Part shown: in pieces, positions 26,765 through 35,016 of the stretch
Numbering within the stretch: position 1 is the stretch's first letter
How the letters are laid out: the number at the start of each line of letters is the position of its first letter
Source: JACDAN01 sp963801855
GTDB taxonomy: Bacteria; Actinomycetota; Thermoleophilia; Gaiellales; Gaiellaceae
NCBI GenBank assembly: GCA_963801855.1
Contig: CAWDGK010000002.1
Coordinates: forward strand, 1,054,001 to 1,118,000
Direction: 5' to 3'
Length of the DNA: 64,000 nt
Notes under the pieces: generated by a model
What the model was told of the DNA's origin: nothing
Databases searched by the model: none
Seen by the model: the letters and a program-made list of their open reading frames with translations, nothing else
Program-made: the position numbers and the translations under genes

Positions 26765-27117
26765 CCCGACGTCAGGTACGCCCTGGTTGCAAGCGCACCT
26801 GCAAGAAGCGTCGACCCGACGAACCAGGCGAGCCGCCGGCGCGGCTCCGAGGGCGCGTAGAGCCAGGGCGTGAGGGCGGCGAGCAGCGACAGGGTCCCGT
26901 AGGCGTAGTGGAGCTCGTCGGGGGTACGGCGATCGTCAGCGACGAGTAGCAGTCCGATCCCCACCTGGGCGACCAGCAACGTCTGCACGAGGGCGATGAC
27001 GTGCCCCAGCGGGCGGCCCGGGTCGCGGCGGCGGAGATATGCGATGGCCCCCCAGATCGTCGCGAGGCCGGCCACGACAAGGACTGAGAGGCCGACGTAT
27101 TGGTGCGCGTCGGGCAC
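26761..27117 (-). CDS. Small integral membrane protein
   Basis: The 118-residue product from the GTG at 27117 has four hydrophobic helices (YVGLSVLVVAGLATIWGAIAY, GHVIALVQTLLVAQVGIGLLL, a YGTLSLLAALTPWLY helix and a final AWFVGSTLLAGALATRAYL). An arginine-rich loop (YLRRRDPGR) lies after the first. I recognise no family. It is divergent from the Bcp peroxiredoxin gene (27-base gap) and coupled by ATGA overlap to the following small membrane protein. Confidence 0.72.
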   Translation of the reverse strand: MPDAHQYVGLSVLVVAGLATIWGAIAYLRRRDPGRPLGHVIALVQTLLVAQVGIGLLLVADDRRTPDELHYAYGTLSLLAALTPWLYAPSEPRRRLAWFVGSTLLAGALATRAYLTSG

Positions 27118-27143
27118 GGGCGGCCAATCTATAGGCTGGCCCC

Positions 27144-27603
27144 GTGGTCGAGGAAGGCGGCAAGGCACCCGATTTCGAGCTGACGAGCGACAGCGGCGAG
27201 CAGGTTCGGCTCTCCTCGTTCCGCGGACAGCCGGTCGTCCTCTACTTCTATCCCCGGGACGACACGCCCGGGTGCACGACCCAGGCGCTGCGGCATCCGT
27301 GACTCCTACGACGACTTCGGCGCTCGCGGCGCCGTCGTTCTCGGAGTCAGCGCCGACGACGTGGCCTCGCATGTGAAGTTCAAGCAGAAGCACGGCCTGC
27401 CGTTCACGCTTCTCGCCGACCCGGATCACGAGGTCTCCGAGACCTACGGCGTCTGGAAGGAGAAGAATTTCGCCGGCAAGAAATACTGGGGCATCGAGCG
27501 CTCGACCTTCGTGATCGACGCCGAGGGGACGGTCGTCAAGGCGATGCTGCGAGTGAAGCCGGACACGCACGTCGAGAAGGTCCTGGCCGCCCTACCGTCC
27601 TAG
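27144..27603 (+). CDS. bcp: Thioredoxin-dependent peroxiredoxin Bcp, frameshifted
   Basis: It reduces hydroperoxides with electrons from thioredoxin. After correcting one extra C near 27288 the protein is about 152 residues: KAPDFELTSDSGEQVRLSSF, VVLYFYPRDDTPGCTTQACG with the peroxidatic Cys44 and resolving Cys49, then GVSADDVASHVKFKQKHGLP, FTLLADPDHEVSETYGVW and IERSTFVIDAEG. Without correction the frame stops just after the peroxidatic Cys, at a point where the restored frame gives the exact family motif, so an indel error is the simplest explanation. The GTG start lies 27 bases from the divergent membrane-protein gene. Confidence 0.92.
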
Positions 27604-27629
27604 GGGTGGTGGCTACAATCGGCCGTCGC

Positions 27630-27713
27630 GCGGATGTGGCGGAATTGGTAGACGCGCACGGTTCAGGTCCGTGTGGGGGAAACCCCGTGGAGGTTCAAGT
27701 CCTCTCATCCGCA
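27630..27713 (+). tRNA. tRNA-Leu (CAG anticodon)
   Basis: An 84-base type II tRNA with acceptor stem GCGGATG/CATCCGC, D arm GGAATTGGTAGACGC, anticodon stem CACGG/CCGTG around TTCAGGT (anticodon CAG), a variable arm GTGGGGGAAACCCC-type hairpin and T arm GGTTCAAGTCC. No CCA is encoded. Its 3' half is duplicated at 29400-29431. Confidence 0.96.
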
Positions 27714-27716
27714 TAG
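27685..27716 (+). repeat. Direct repeat, left copy (3' end of tRNA-Leu), att-like
   Basis: This 32-base segment covers the T arm and 3' acceptor strand of tRNA-Leu plus three flanking bases. It matches 29400-29431 at 30 of 32 positions, with a perfect 22-base core running from TCAAGTCC to CCGCATAG. The position at a tRNA 3' end is the classic integration site of genomic islands. Confidence 0.75.
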
Positions 27717-27777
27717 CCATTTCCCCTGGCCTGAGCCCGATATCTCGATCTCGGAGCAGCCAGTATCGTGCGGCAGC

Positions 27778-28405
27778 GTGGCCGATCACCCGCGGGAGCT
27801 CTTCATCGCCGGCACAGGCTCGTTCGCGCTCGAGGTCGCGGAGTACGCCCAGGCCGCCGGGCGCCCGGCGTCTGGACTGGTCGAATTGATCGACCCGGCG
27901 AGGGTCGGCAGTGAGATCCACGGGCTCGATGTCGTCGCGTTGAGCGACGAGCGCCGATCGGGAGGCGAGGTCGTGATCGGGACCGGCGGCGAGCGGCTCG
28001 GCTACTGGGAAGTTCTGGCCGAGCACGGCTGGAGGCCTGCGACCGTCGTTCATCCGACCGCGCAGATCAGCCTCTCCGCTGCCGTCGGCGATGGAGTGGT
28101 TGTCGGCCCCGGTGCAATCGTGGGTGCAGCCAGCCAGCTCGGCCCACACGTCCTCGTCGGCCGCGGCGCCCTCGTCGGGCACCACGTTCGGATCGGCGCA
28201 GGTGCGACGCTGAACCCCGGCGTCAACATCGCCGGAAATGCCGTGATCGGCGAAGCGGGCTGTAATCGGCATGGGTGCCGTCATCAGCAACCGCGTCGAG
28301 GTCGGCCCGGGAGCCCTCGTGGCCGCAGGCGCAGTGGTCATTCGGCAGGTCGAAGCCGAGACGCGCGTTCAGGGTGTTCCGGCACACGTGTTTTCCCCAC
28401 GATGA
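27778..28405 (+). CDS. NeuD/PglD-like sugar O-/N-acyltransferase, frameshifted
   Basis: The roughly 208-residue protein has the two-part layout of this family. The N-terminal nucleotide-sugar-binding half opens with LFIAGTGSFALEVAEYAQ. The C-terminal left-handed parallel beta-helix carries hexapeptide repeats (VVGPGAIVGAAS, VLVGRGALVGHHVRIGAGA, NIAGNAVIGE, then AVIGMGAVISNRVEVGPGALV). Such enzymes acetylate sialic-acid-like or diamino sugars on surface glycans. One extra G near 28262 breaks the frame within the beta-helix. The start is taken as GTG 27778. The stop overlaps the following glycosyltransferase start (ATGA). It lies inside the tRNA-Leu direct-repeat pair. Confidence 0.78.
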
Positions 28406-29385
28406 TCGGTCGCGTTCGCAGGCGTCTCGCGCACGTGCTCGATCGGCGCTTCTTCGCCCTGCACGAGCGGGTCGAAGACCTGGCGACGCGTGTTGAGGAT
28501 CTCGCACGACCGGCAGCGGCGACAGGAGACGATGAGCTGCGCAACGAGGTCGCCGATATCGCGGCGGCGCTGCGGAGCATCGCGGGCACCGAGGCCGAGC
28601 ACACGCGGCTACTCCGGGCGATCACGTCCCGTCTCGACGAGGAGATCGCCCCGGCCTTGCGGATCATGGCCGGCAACGACGCCGAGAATCGGCGGCTGCT
28701 CGACGCCGCACGGCGCGACCCAGAGTACGAGCTGGCGTTCGAGGAGACCGAGCCTCTGGTGACGGTGATCGTGCCGACGCACCGTCGGCCCTGAGCTGCT
28801 GAGCTCGAGGACGCTGCCGTCGGTGCTCGCGCAGACATACGAGCGCCTCCAGTTGCTCGTGATCGGGGACGCGACCGAGGACGAGACGGAAGCGGTGGTG
28901 CGCGAGATCAGCGACTCGCGCCTGACCTTCGTGAACCTGACGTCGACGGTACGTCTACCACGACCAGCATCGGCAACGGTTGACCGCGTCGACCCTGACC
29001 CGAAATGAGGGCTACCGGCTCGCCCGCGGGCGCTGGCTGTTCGAGGTCGACGATGATGACGCCGTGCCGCTCGATGCGGTCGAGGCGTTGCTGGCAGAGG
29101 CGCGTGGAGCGAAACCTCGAAGCGGTGCAGGGGGTGATTCGACAGCATGAGCCCACCGGGCAGACGACGGAGATCGTCACCACGCCCGAGTTGGTCAGAC
29201 TGGCGGGAGGTGCCGTCGTGCATGCGCACATGCGCTTCTTCGCCCGTGAGCATGTCGCCTCCGCGTTCGGTGTCGGCGGCGACGTCTTCCGCGGCGAGCG
29301 AATGGTCCGAGCCGGCGTGCGGATCGGGCTCCTCGATCGCGTGACGTACGAGTACTACCCCTCGTTGCTCTGGGAATCGCAATAG
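28402..29385 (+). CDS. Glycosyltransferase family 2 with N-terminal coiled coil, several frameshifts
   Basis: The first roughly 110 residues are a basic patch and coiled coil (HERVEDLATRVEDLARP). A GT-A domain follows: PLVTVIVPTHRRP, LLSSRTLPSVLAQTYERLQLLVIGDATED, then the DxD-type site in ARGRWLFEVDDDDAVPLDAVE. The C-terminal part (RFFAREHVASAFGVGGDVFRGERM) looks like the substrate-binding end of GT2 enzymes. At least three indels (about 28790, 28950 and 29105) break the frame. It is translationally coupled to the acyltransferase, and the two probably modify a cell-surface glycan. Confidence 0.72.
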
Positions 29386-29399
29386 ACGCGGCCGGCATC

Positions 29400-29431
29400 C
29401 CATGGAGGGTCAAGTCCTCTCATCCGCATAG
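29400..29431 (+). repeat. Direct repeat, right copy (tRNA-Leu 3' remnant), att-like
   Basis: A second copy of the tRNA-Leu 3' end, 1.7 kb downstream of the intact tRNA, with 30 of 32 bases identical. It has no tRNA 5' half, so it is a remnant. It bounds the acyltransferase/glycosyltransferase segment and runs straight into the coding region of the nuclease gene. Confidence 0.75.
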
Positions 29432-29469
29432 TCGCCCTCCTCGTCGTCGCCGCCCTGATCGTCGCCCTG

Positions 29470-29931
29470 GTGCTGAGCCTCGTAGACACGGGTGGTCCCG
29501 GACCGGCCGGAGAGGAGCTGCGTGGAACGGTCACGAGCGTGGCCGACGGGGACACGCTTCGCGTGGAGCTGGACGATGGACGGGAGGAACGGGTCCGCCT
29601 GCTCGGGATCGACGCGCCGGAGCTGAATCCCGCCGAGTGCTTCGGCGGAGAGGCCAGGTCACGGGCGAGGGCGCTGGCCGACGGGCGACGCGTACGGCTC
29701 GTCCTCGACGCCACCCAGGACGAGCGCGACCGGTTCGGGCGTGTGCTGGCGTACGTCCTGCTCGGGGAGTCGGACGATCTCGGACGCAGGCTCGTGGCCG
29801 AGGGATACGCGTCCGTCTTCGTCTTCGACCGACCGTTCAGGCGGGTCGAGTCATATCGCGATGCGCAGGATTCGGCTCGACGAGACTCCAGAGGGCTCTG
29901 GGGGAAGTGCAGTTCACGCGCAGGTTCTTAA
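29470..29931 (+). CDS. Staphylococcal-nuclease-like (thermonuclease) protein
   Basis: The product is an SNase-fold protein: GTVTSVADGDTLRVEL, VRLLGIDAPELNPAECFGGEA, RLVLDATQDERDRFGRVLAYVLL, RRLVAEGYASVFVF. The catalytic Arg of VRLLGIDAPE, the Asp of DGDT and Glu/Arg of DERDRFGR are present, so it is probably an active Ca2+-dependent nuclease. The first canonical start, GTG 29470, removes most of a hydrophobic leader; in frame upstream the sequence RIVALLVVAALIVALVLSL extends back into the tRNA-Leu remnant. The natural start may have been ATC/ATA within the tRNA end or was lost by recombination. Confidence 0.82.
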   Translation: MLSLVDTGGPGPAGEELRGTVTSVADGDTLRVELDDGREERVRLLGIDAPELNPAECFGGEARSRARALADGRRVRLVLDATQDERDRFGRVLAYVLLGESDDLGRRLVAEGYASVFVFDRPFRRVESYRDAQDSARRDSRGLWGKCSSRAGS

Positions 29932-29982
29932 CGACCTGTACGTACGATTTAGCCTCTGAAGTCGGCTGTTTGTCTCGGGGTC

Positions 29983-32381
29983 TTGATGTTGGCGGCGCTT
30001 CCCGCGCTCGCCTCTGCGCGCGTCGAAACGCCGCAAACCACAGGGCACCTCGTCGAAGTCGTGGTCGAGCTCGCCTCGCCCGCCGCTTCCCGCAGTGCCC
30101 TCCCCCGCTCTCGCGGCCGCCTCGATCTGGGCGCGCACGCCACTTTGCGACGCCTGACCCGGCTCCGCGTGGAGCAGGAGCAGGTCGCGGGCCGGATCCA
30201 CGACGCGATTCCGGGAGCCCAGGTCCGATGGCGCTACCGGGTCGTCCTGAACGGCCTCGCCGTCGTCGTTCCCGCGGAGGCGATAGAGCGGCTAGAGCGC
30301 GTCGACGGAGTCGCAGAGGTTCACAGGAGCTCGCTCTACCGGCCTCAGCTCGACCGCAGCCCGTCGGCGATCGGTGCCCCGGCGGTGTGGGGCCCTGCGC
30401 TCGCGACCGCCGGACAGGGGATGAAGATCGCGATCATCGACGACGGCGTCGACCACAGGCACCAGTTCTTCGACCCCGCGGGCTATGTCATGCCCGCCGG
30501 GTTCCCCAAGGGGCAGGCTGCGTACACGAGCGCCAAGGTGATCGCGGCACGCTCGTTTCCTCCGCCGTCGCCCAAGGCCCGGAACGCCGAGCTCGCGTTC
30601 GACCCGGAGCAGTCCGAGCATGGGACGCACGTCGCAGGGATCGCGGCCGGAAACGACGGAACTCAGGCGTTCTCGGGAGGAGGCCGCCGGTCACTCTCCG
30701 GCGTCGCTCCGCGGGCGTACATCGGGAACTACCGGGTCTTGACGATCCCGACCGCTTCCAACGTCGGCCTCGACGGCAACTCCCCGGAGATCGCAGCCGG
30801 TATCGAGGCGGCCGTGATGGACGGAATGGACGTGGTGAACCTCTCGATCGGCGAACCGGAGATCTCGCCCGCACGCGATCTCGTGGTGCGCGCTATCGAA
30901 GGAGCGGCGGCAGCCGGCGTCGTGTCCGTCGTCGCAGCCGGCAATGATTTCGGGGCGTTCGGCCGTGGCTCCGTCTCGTCTCCCGGCTCCGCTCCTTCGG
31001 CGATAACGGTCGGCGCGACCTCCCTTCAGCGGCAGATGGCGTCGTTCTCGGCCGCCGGCCCGACACCCCTTTCGTTCCGCCTGAAACCCGAGCTCTCCGC
31101 ACCCGGTGTCTCGATCCTCTCGTCCGTCCCTCCGCGCGAGGGCACGTGGGAGACATTGAGCGGGACGAGCATGGCGACGCCGCACGTCGCCGGTGCGGCG
31201 GCCGTGCTTCGCCAACGGCACCCGACCTGGCGGCCCCCGCAGATCAAGGCCGCCCTGGTCGCGACTGCGGTGCCCGCTCTCGAAGGCTCGAGAGAGGCAA
31301 CGACGACGAGGCAGGGCGGTGGGTTCGCAGATCTCGCTCGGGCGGACAACCCCCTGGTCTTCGCCACGCCGTCCGTGGTCTCGTTTGGCCTCGTTCGCCG
31401 TGGCCGGTCGGCCACTCGGAGGGTGAGCCTCTCGGATGCGGGAGGCGGAGCCGGAGAGTGGCAGGTCTCGGCCGGCGGCATCTCGACGACGCGCCGCGTC
31501 GTCGTCCCCGGATCGCTGACCCTGACGCTCCGCGGCGCTCGGCTCGGCGACACGATCCGGCTTCGTCGTCCTCAGCCGCGGTGCGGAGACCCGTCGCATC
31601 CCGTACTGGGGCAGGGTCACGGCCCCACGACTCGGCCTCCACCCCGCCCGACCCCTCACGCGCACGGGCACCTACCGCGGGAATACCCGCGGAAAACGGG
31701 CCCTGGTGTCGGCGTACCGATACCCGGAGAACCCGACCGGTAGCGGAATCGACCGTGTCCTTCGGGGGCCCGAGCAGGTTTTCCGTGTCCGCCTCAGGCG
31801 ACCGGCCGCGAACTTCGGCGTTGCGATCCTCGCAACGGGGACGCGGCGTGCGCGTCCAGCCTCGGATCGTGCTCGGCGCCGACGAGAACCGCCAGGCGGG
31901 CCCGACATCGCTTCCGCTCACCACGAATCCCTATCTGCCGACCTTCAACCAGCCGGCACCGGTGTCGTCGGTGATCCGTCCGAGCCCCGGCCTCTACCAC
32001 GTCGTGTTCGACAGCACGACGAAAGCCGGAGCCGGCCCGTACGCCTTCCGCTACTGGGTCGGAGACGAGACCCCGCCGCGAGTCCAGCTCGTAACGCGCA
32101 CGGTCCGCTCGCGCGGAACTCTCTTGCTTCGAGCCACCGATCGGGGCGCTGGCGTCGACCCTCGCTCGCTCTTCGCGTCGCTGGCCGGCGGCAACCGCCA
32201 GATCACGTATGCGCGAGCCGGAAACTCGGTCTCGCTCGAGATCCCGGTAGGACGGCTCTCAGCCGGACGCCACCGGCTCGTCGTCCAGGTGTCGGATCAC
32301 CAGGAGGCGAAGAACATGGAGAACGCCTTGCGGATCCTTCCGAACACGACGACGCTCAGCGTCTTCGTCACCGTCCGCTAG
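29983..32381 (+). CDS. Secreted subtilisin-family serine protease (S8), two frameshifts
   Basis: The subtilase catalytic triad is Asp at about 153 (AIIDDGVDH), His at about 213 (SEHGTHVAGI) and Ser at about 396 (LSGTSMATPHVAG). An inhibitor-like propeptide precedes it (VVLNGLAVVVPAEAIERLERVDGV). The C-terminal 340 residues are beta-rich, ending in a fibronectin-like segment (GPYAFRYWVGDE, TRTVRSRGTLLLRATDRGAGVD). Indels near 31555 and 31850 break the C-terminal part. The start is uncertain: TTG 29983 or ATG 29986 gives a short leader, whereas an upstream CTG at 29956 gives LKSAVCLGVLMLAALPALASA, a complete signal peptide. Its stop shares CTAG with the next gene on the other strand. Confidence 0.88.
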
Positions 32382-32611
32382 GGCTTCCGGTCACGCTCTT
32401 TGGTGGTCGGGAGCTGCGCCAGGTCTCGCTCCACGCTCGCCGCGAAATCGTCGTCGTCCTCGGGCCGGAGCACGCGAAGGTTCGACTTGCGCCGTTCCCG
32501 CGCCCTTTGGCGCCGACCCTCGAAACCGAACCTCGGCGAAAGCCTCGGCCACTCGGCCGCGATGAGCACGGCGACGGCGCAGGCAAGCAAGGCGATCCAG
32601 AGCCAGCCCAC
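32378..32611 (-). CDS. Small single-pass membrane protein
   Basis: The 77-residue protein has one N-terminal transmembrane helix (WLWIALLACAVAVLIAAEW) and a basic then acidic cytoplasmic tail (RRQRARERRKS, PEDDDDF). I recognise no family. The start is a GTG. It overlaps the subtilase stop at its 3' end and lies downstream of the PGPGW-type membrane protein in the same direction. Confidence 0.6.
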   Translation of the reverse strand: MGWLWIALLACAVAVLIAAEWPRLSPRFGFEGRRQRARERRKSNLRVLRPEDDDDFAASVERDLAQLPTTKERDRKP

Positions 32612-32645
32612 GTTTTCATCTTAGCCCGCGCCGCGTGGGGCCTGG

Positions 32646-33029
32646 CTAACCAGGCAAGAACGGGATGTCCCAGAAAACGACCACGAGGATGCCCGCAGCC
32701 AGGGCCGCAAGTCCGGCGCCGATCACGAGCGCGCGCCGGAGCGGGCTTCCGTGGGTCACCTGCTCGACCGCCTGCTCCGCGCGGTCGAGAACGCGCTCGA
32801 GCCACCGCTCGGCCCACGCGAACTCGAGAGCGAGCATCGTGAGCCCGAGGATGATCACCGGGATCCCCGGGCCCGGCGTGACGAGCATCACGACTCCCGC
32901 GGCGCAGACGAGGAAGCCGGCGATCGCGAACCCGACGCGATAGGTTCGGCTCCGCTCCTTATGGCGCGCCTGCTTCTCGCGAACGCGCTCGATCAATGGC
33001 GGGCGGTCGCCCGTCTCGTCCTCGCTCAC
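32646..33029 (-). CDS. PGPGW-type transmembrane protein (TIGR02611-like)
   Basis: The 127-residue protein has a charged N-terminal helix (RVREKQARHKERSRTYR), a first transmembrane helix (GFAIAGFLVCAAGVVMLV), the hallmark TPGPGIPVIILGLTMLALEF, an amphipathic WAERWLERVLDRAEQ segment, and a last helix (LVIGAGLAALAAGILVVVFW). This is the layout of the uncharacterised PGPGW/TIGR02611 family of actinobacterial membrane proteins. GTG 33029 is the best start, since the longer open frame upstream is not family-like. Confidence 0.8.
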   Translation of the reverse strand: MSEDETGDRPPLIERVREKQARHKERSRTYRVGFAIAGFLVCAAGVVMLVTPGPGIPVIILGLTMLALEFAWAERWLERVLDRAEQAVEQVTHGSPLRRALVIGAGLAALAAGILVVVFWDIPFLPG

Positions 33030-33039
33030 CCGGAAAAGA

Positions 33040-35016
33040 CTACGGGCAGATGCGAACGAGATCGGTGCGGCACCGGTCGATCCCGGCCCCACCCGTGACA
33101 CGGTCGTTGCCGCGCAAACCGTCCCGCGAGATCATGAAATCGCGTCCGGGTCCGCCGATCAGGTGATCGCGGCCGACATTGCCGTCGAGCCGGTCTCGTC
33201 CGTCGCCGCCGTTCAGCAGGTCGTTCCCGCGCCCGCCGTCGAGCCAGTCGTTGCCGGCGCCACCGTAGAGGCGGTCGGCGCCGCCCATTCCGAGCAGGAC
33301 GTCGTTACCGCCGAGCCCACAGAGGACATCCGCCTTCGGAGTGCCGCGCAGGGTGTCCTTGCCCGGTGTGCCGATGAGCGTGCAGCCGGCGCTCGAAACG
33401 CCACGCGCAAGCGGCTCGGCGAGGTAGCTCTGGCCTGCCCGAAGGGTCACGTCGGCCTGCCGGACGAAGTCCCGCACGGTGACGGTGCCTTCGACGACCG
33501 TCGTGAGCGTTCCGTCGCAGCGATCCTCGGTCCGCCACTCGGTTCCTCGAACCGTCGCAGAGCTGTACCGGCCGCGGGTGCGGTACTTGCCCTTTCCACT
33601 CCCCCACACCCGACGGATGGGCTTCTTCGTCGCCTGCCACGCGAACGAGCCTTCGAGGCAGCTGAAGTCGCCGCCGTCGAGACGGATCTCGGGGAGGGCG
33701 GCCACGCCGTCCTGCAGGAGCGTGAAGAGGCCCTCGTAGAACTGGCTCGTCTCGAGGACGCCGCCGGCGCGGGCCGAGGTCAGCTGGACACGGCCGTTGG
33801 TGGTGTCGATCTGGCTTCCGATCGAAAGCTGGTCCGGCGCGGTCAGCGGGACGAAGCGACCGGTTCCGGGCTCGCGGACGAACACCACACCGGAGACCGG
33901 GGTTGCGTTCGCGCTCTGCGAGGGAACCGGCGGCGGCGGATTGAAGTGCGCGATCACCGAGCGCGCTCCGCTCATGGTGACGACGCACGCACCTGAGCCG
34001 CTGCAGGCGCCTTCCCAGCCGGCGAACGTCCAGCCCGGGTCGGGGGCAGGCACGAGGGCAACCGGCGTGCCTTCGTCGAAGGACGCTGAGCAGGTAGCGC
34101 CGCAGTTGATCCCAGGTGGCGCGGAGGTCACGCTTCCGTCACCGGTCTTGGAAACTGAGAGCGTGTGCTGCGCAGGCGGACTACCAAATCGGGTCACCGT
34201 CGTGAAGACGACCGTCTCGTTGAGCTCGACGCCCTCCAGGGCCCATTGCTGCGTCATCGTTGCGTCCTGGCCGGGATTTACCTGACCGTTGTCCTGGGCG
34301 GGGATCCCGCCCGGGAACTCGATCGCGGGCCTGTAGAACGCGGGTTGAATCGTCCAGCCAGTTGGGTTGGCATTGCCGGCCGCAGACCCGGTGATCGCGA
34401 GTGCCGTCTCGTGAGGGGCGGCGTCGCCGGATGCGAATTGTGTGAGCTCCGCGCCGCCTGGGCTCGCTGTCGCGCCGTCGAGCTTCGTCCCGTCGCGGGC
34501 GAGATCTCCGTCCAGGTGCCGCATGACGAGGAAGTTGCTCGGGCCGTCCTCATTCGTGATCGCATAGGTCTGCGTCAGGGTCGAGGTCCGTCCGGCTATG
34601 TCGCTGAGGGTCTGGGTGAGCTTCACCGTGAGTCCAGGCGCAGTTGAGAACAGCGTCGTCACGGAACGACCGGGGACTTCTGATTCGACACAAACGGGCG
34701 TCCCCTCGAGAAATGGCGGACTCGCGATCCAGACGAGCGAACTGTTCGTCGTGTCGGCCGCGGCGAGGGGTCCCGGCGGATTGAAAACGGCCTGGTTGAA
34801 CGAGCCTCCCCCGTCGACGGTCACTGTGACGGCGCCGTCTTCTGTCGGAAGACCGTTCGCAAGGGATCTGGTGAGCGGAGCCGGGTTGCACGGGGGAGCC
34901 TGTGCTTGCGCGTCGGCGATCCCGCCGGCGCTCGCCACCGAGGTGGCCGCGGCCAGCGCCAGCGCGAGAAGCGCGACCCTTAGGGGCAGATGGTGACGAT
35001 GCCTGAGCGCAGGCAC
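33040..35016 (-). CDS. Secreted protein with InlB-type repeat, FecR-like segment and RTX calcium-binding repeats
   Basis: The intact 658-residue protein starts with a Sec signal (LRVALLALALAAATSVASA). The first 300 residues are a beta-rich region with VTVTVDGGGSFNQAVFN and DGPSNFLVMRHLDGD. A divergent InlB B-repeat follows (GDGSVTSAPPGINCGATC to GWEGACSGSGACVVTMSGA). A segment with NGRVQLTSARAGGVLETSQF and GTVTVRDFVRQADVTL resembles FecR-like sandwich domains. The C-terminus holds nonapeptide RTX repeats (GGNDVLLGMGGADRLYGGA and following) and ends DRCRTDLVRICP. It overlaps the end of the giant gene upstream by 37 bases. The function is unknown; a cell-surface or matrix protein is likely. Confidence 0.82.
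   Translation of the reverse strand: MPALRHRHHLPLRVALLALALAAATSVASAGGIADAQAQAPPCNPAPLTRSLANGLPTEDGAVTVTVDGGGSFNQAVFNPPGPLAAADTTNSSLVWIASPPFLEGTPVCVESEVPGRSVTTLFSTAPGLTVKLTQTLSDIAGRTSTLTQTYAITNEDGPSNFLVMRHLDGDLARDGTKLDGATASPGGAELTQFASGDAAPHETALAITGSAAGNANPTGWTIQPAFYRPAIEFPGGIPAQDNGQVNPGQDATMTQQWALEGVELNETVVFTTVTRFGSPPAQHTLSVSKTGDGSVTSAPPGINCGATCSASFDEGTPVALVPAPDPGWTFAGWEGACSGSGACVVTMSGARSVIAHFNPPPPVPSQSANATPVSGVVFVREPGTGRFVPLTAPDQLSIGSQIDTTNGRVQLTSARAGGVLETSQFYEGLFTLLQDGVAALPEIRLDGGDFSCLEGSFAWQATKKPIRRVWGSGKGKYRTRGRYSSATVRGTEWRTEDRCDGTLTTVVEGTVTVRDFVRQADVTLRAGQSYLAEPLARGVSSAGCTLIGTPGKDTLRGTPKADVLCGLGGNDVLLGMGGADRLYGGAGNDWLDGGRGNDLLNGGDGRDRLDGNVGRDHLIGGPGRDFMISRDGLRGNDRVTGGAGIDRCRTDLVRICP

Noticed and set aside
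27717..29399. Prophage or transposon between the tRNA-Leu repeats
   Set aside because: No integrase, transposase, terminal inverted repeat or phage gene is visible in the 1.7 kb; only sugar-modifying enzymes are present.
27630..29431. A second complete tRNA-Leu at the right repeat
   Set aside because: Only the T arm and 3' acceptor strand are present; there is no D or anticodon arm upstream of 29400.
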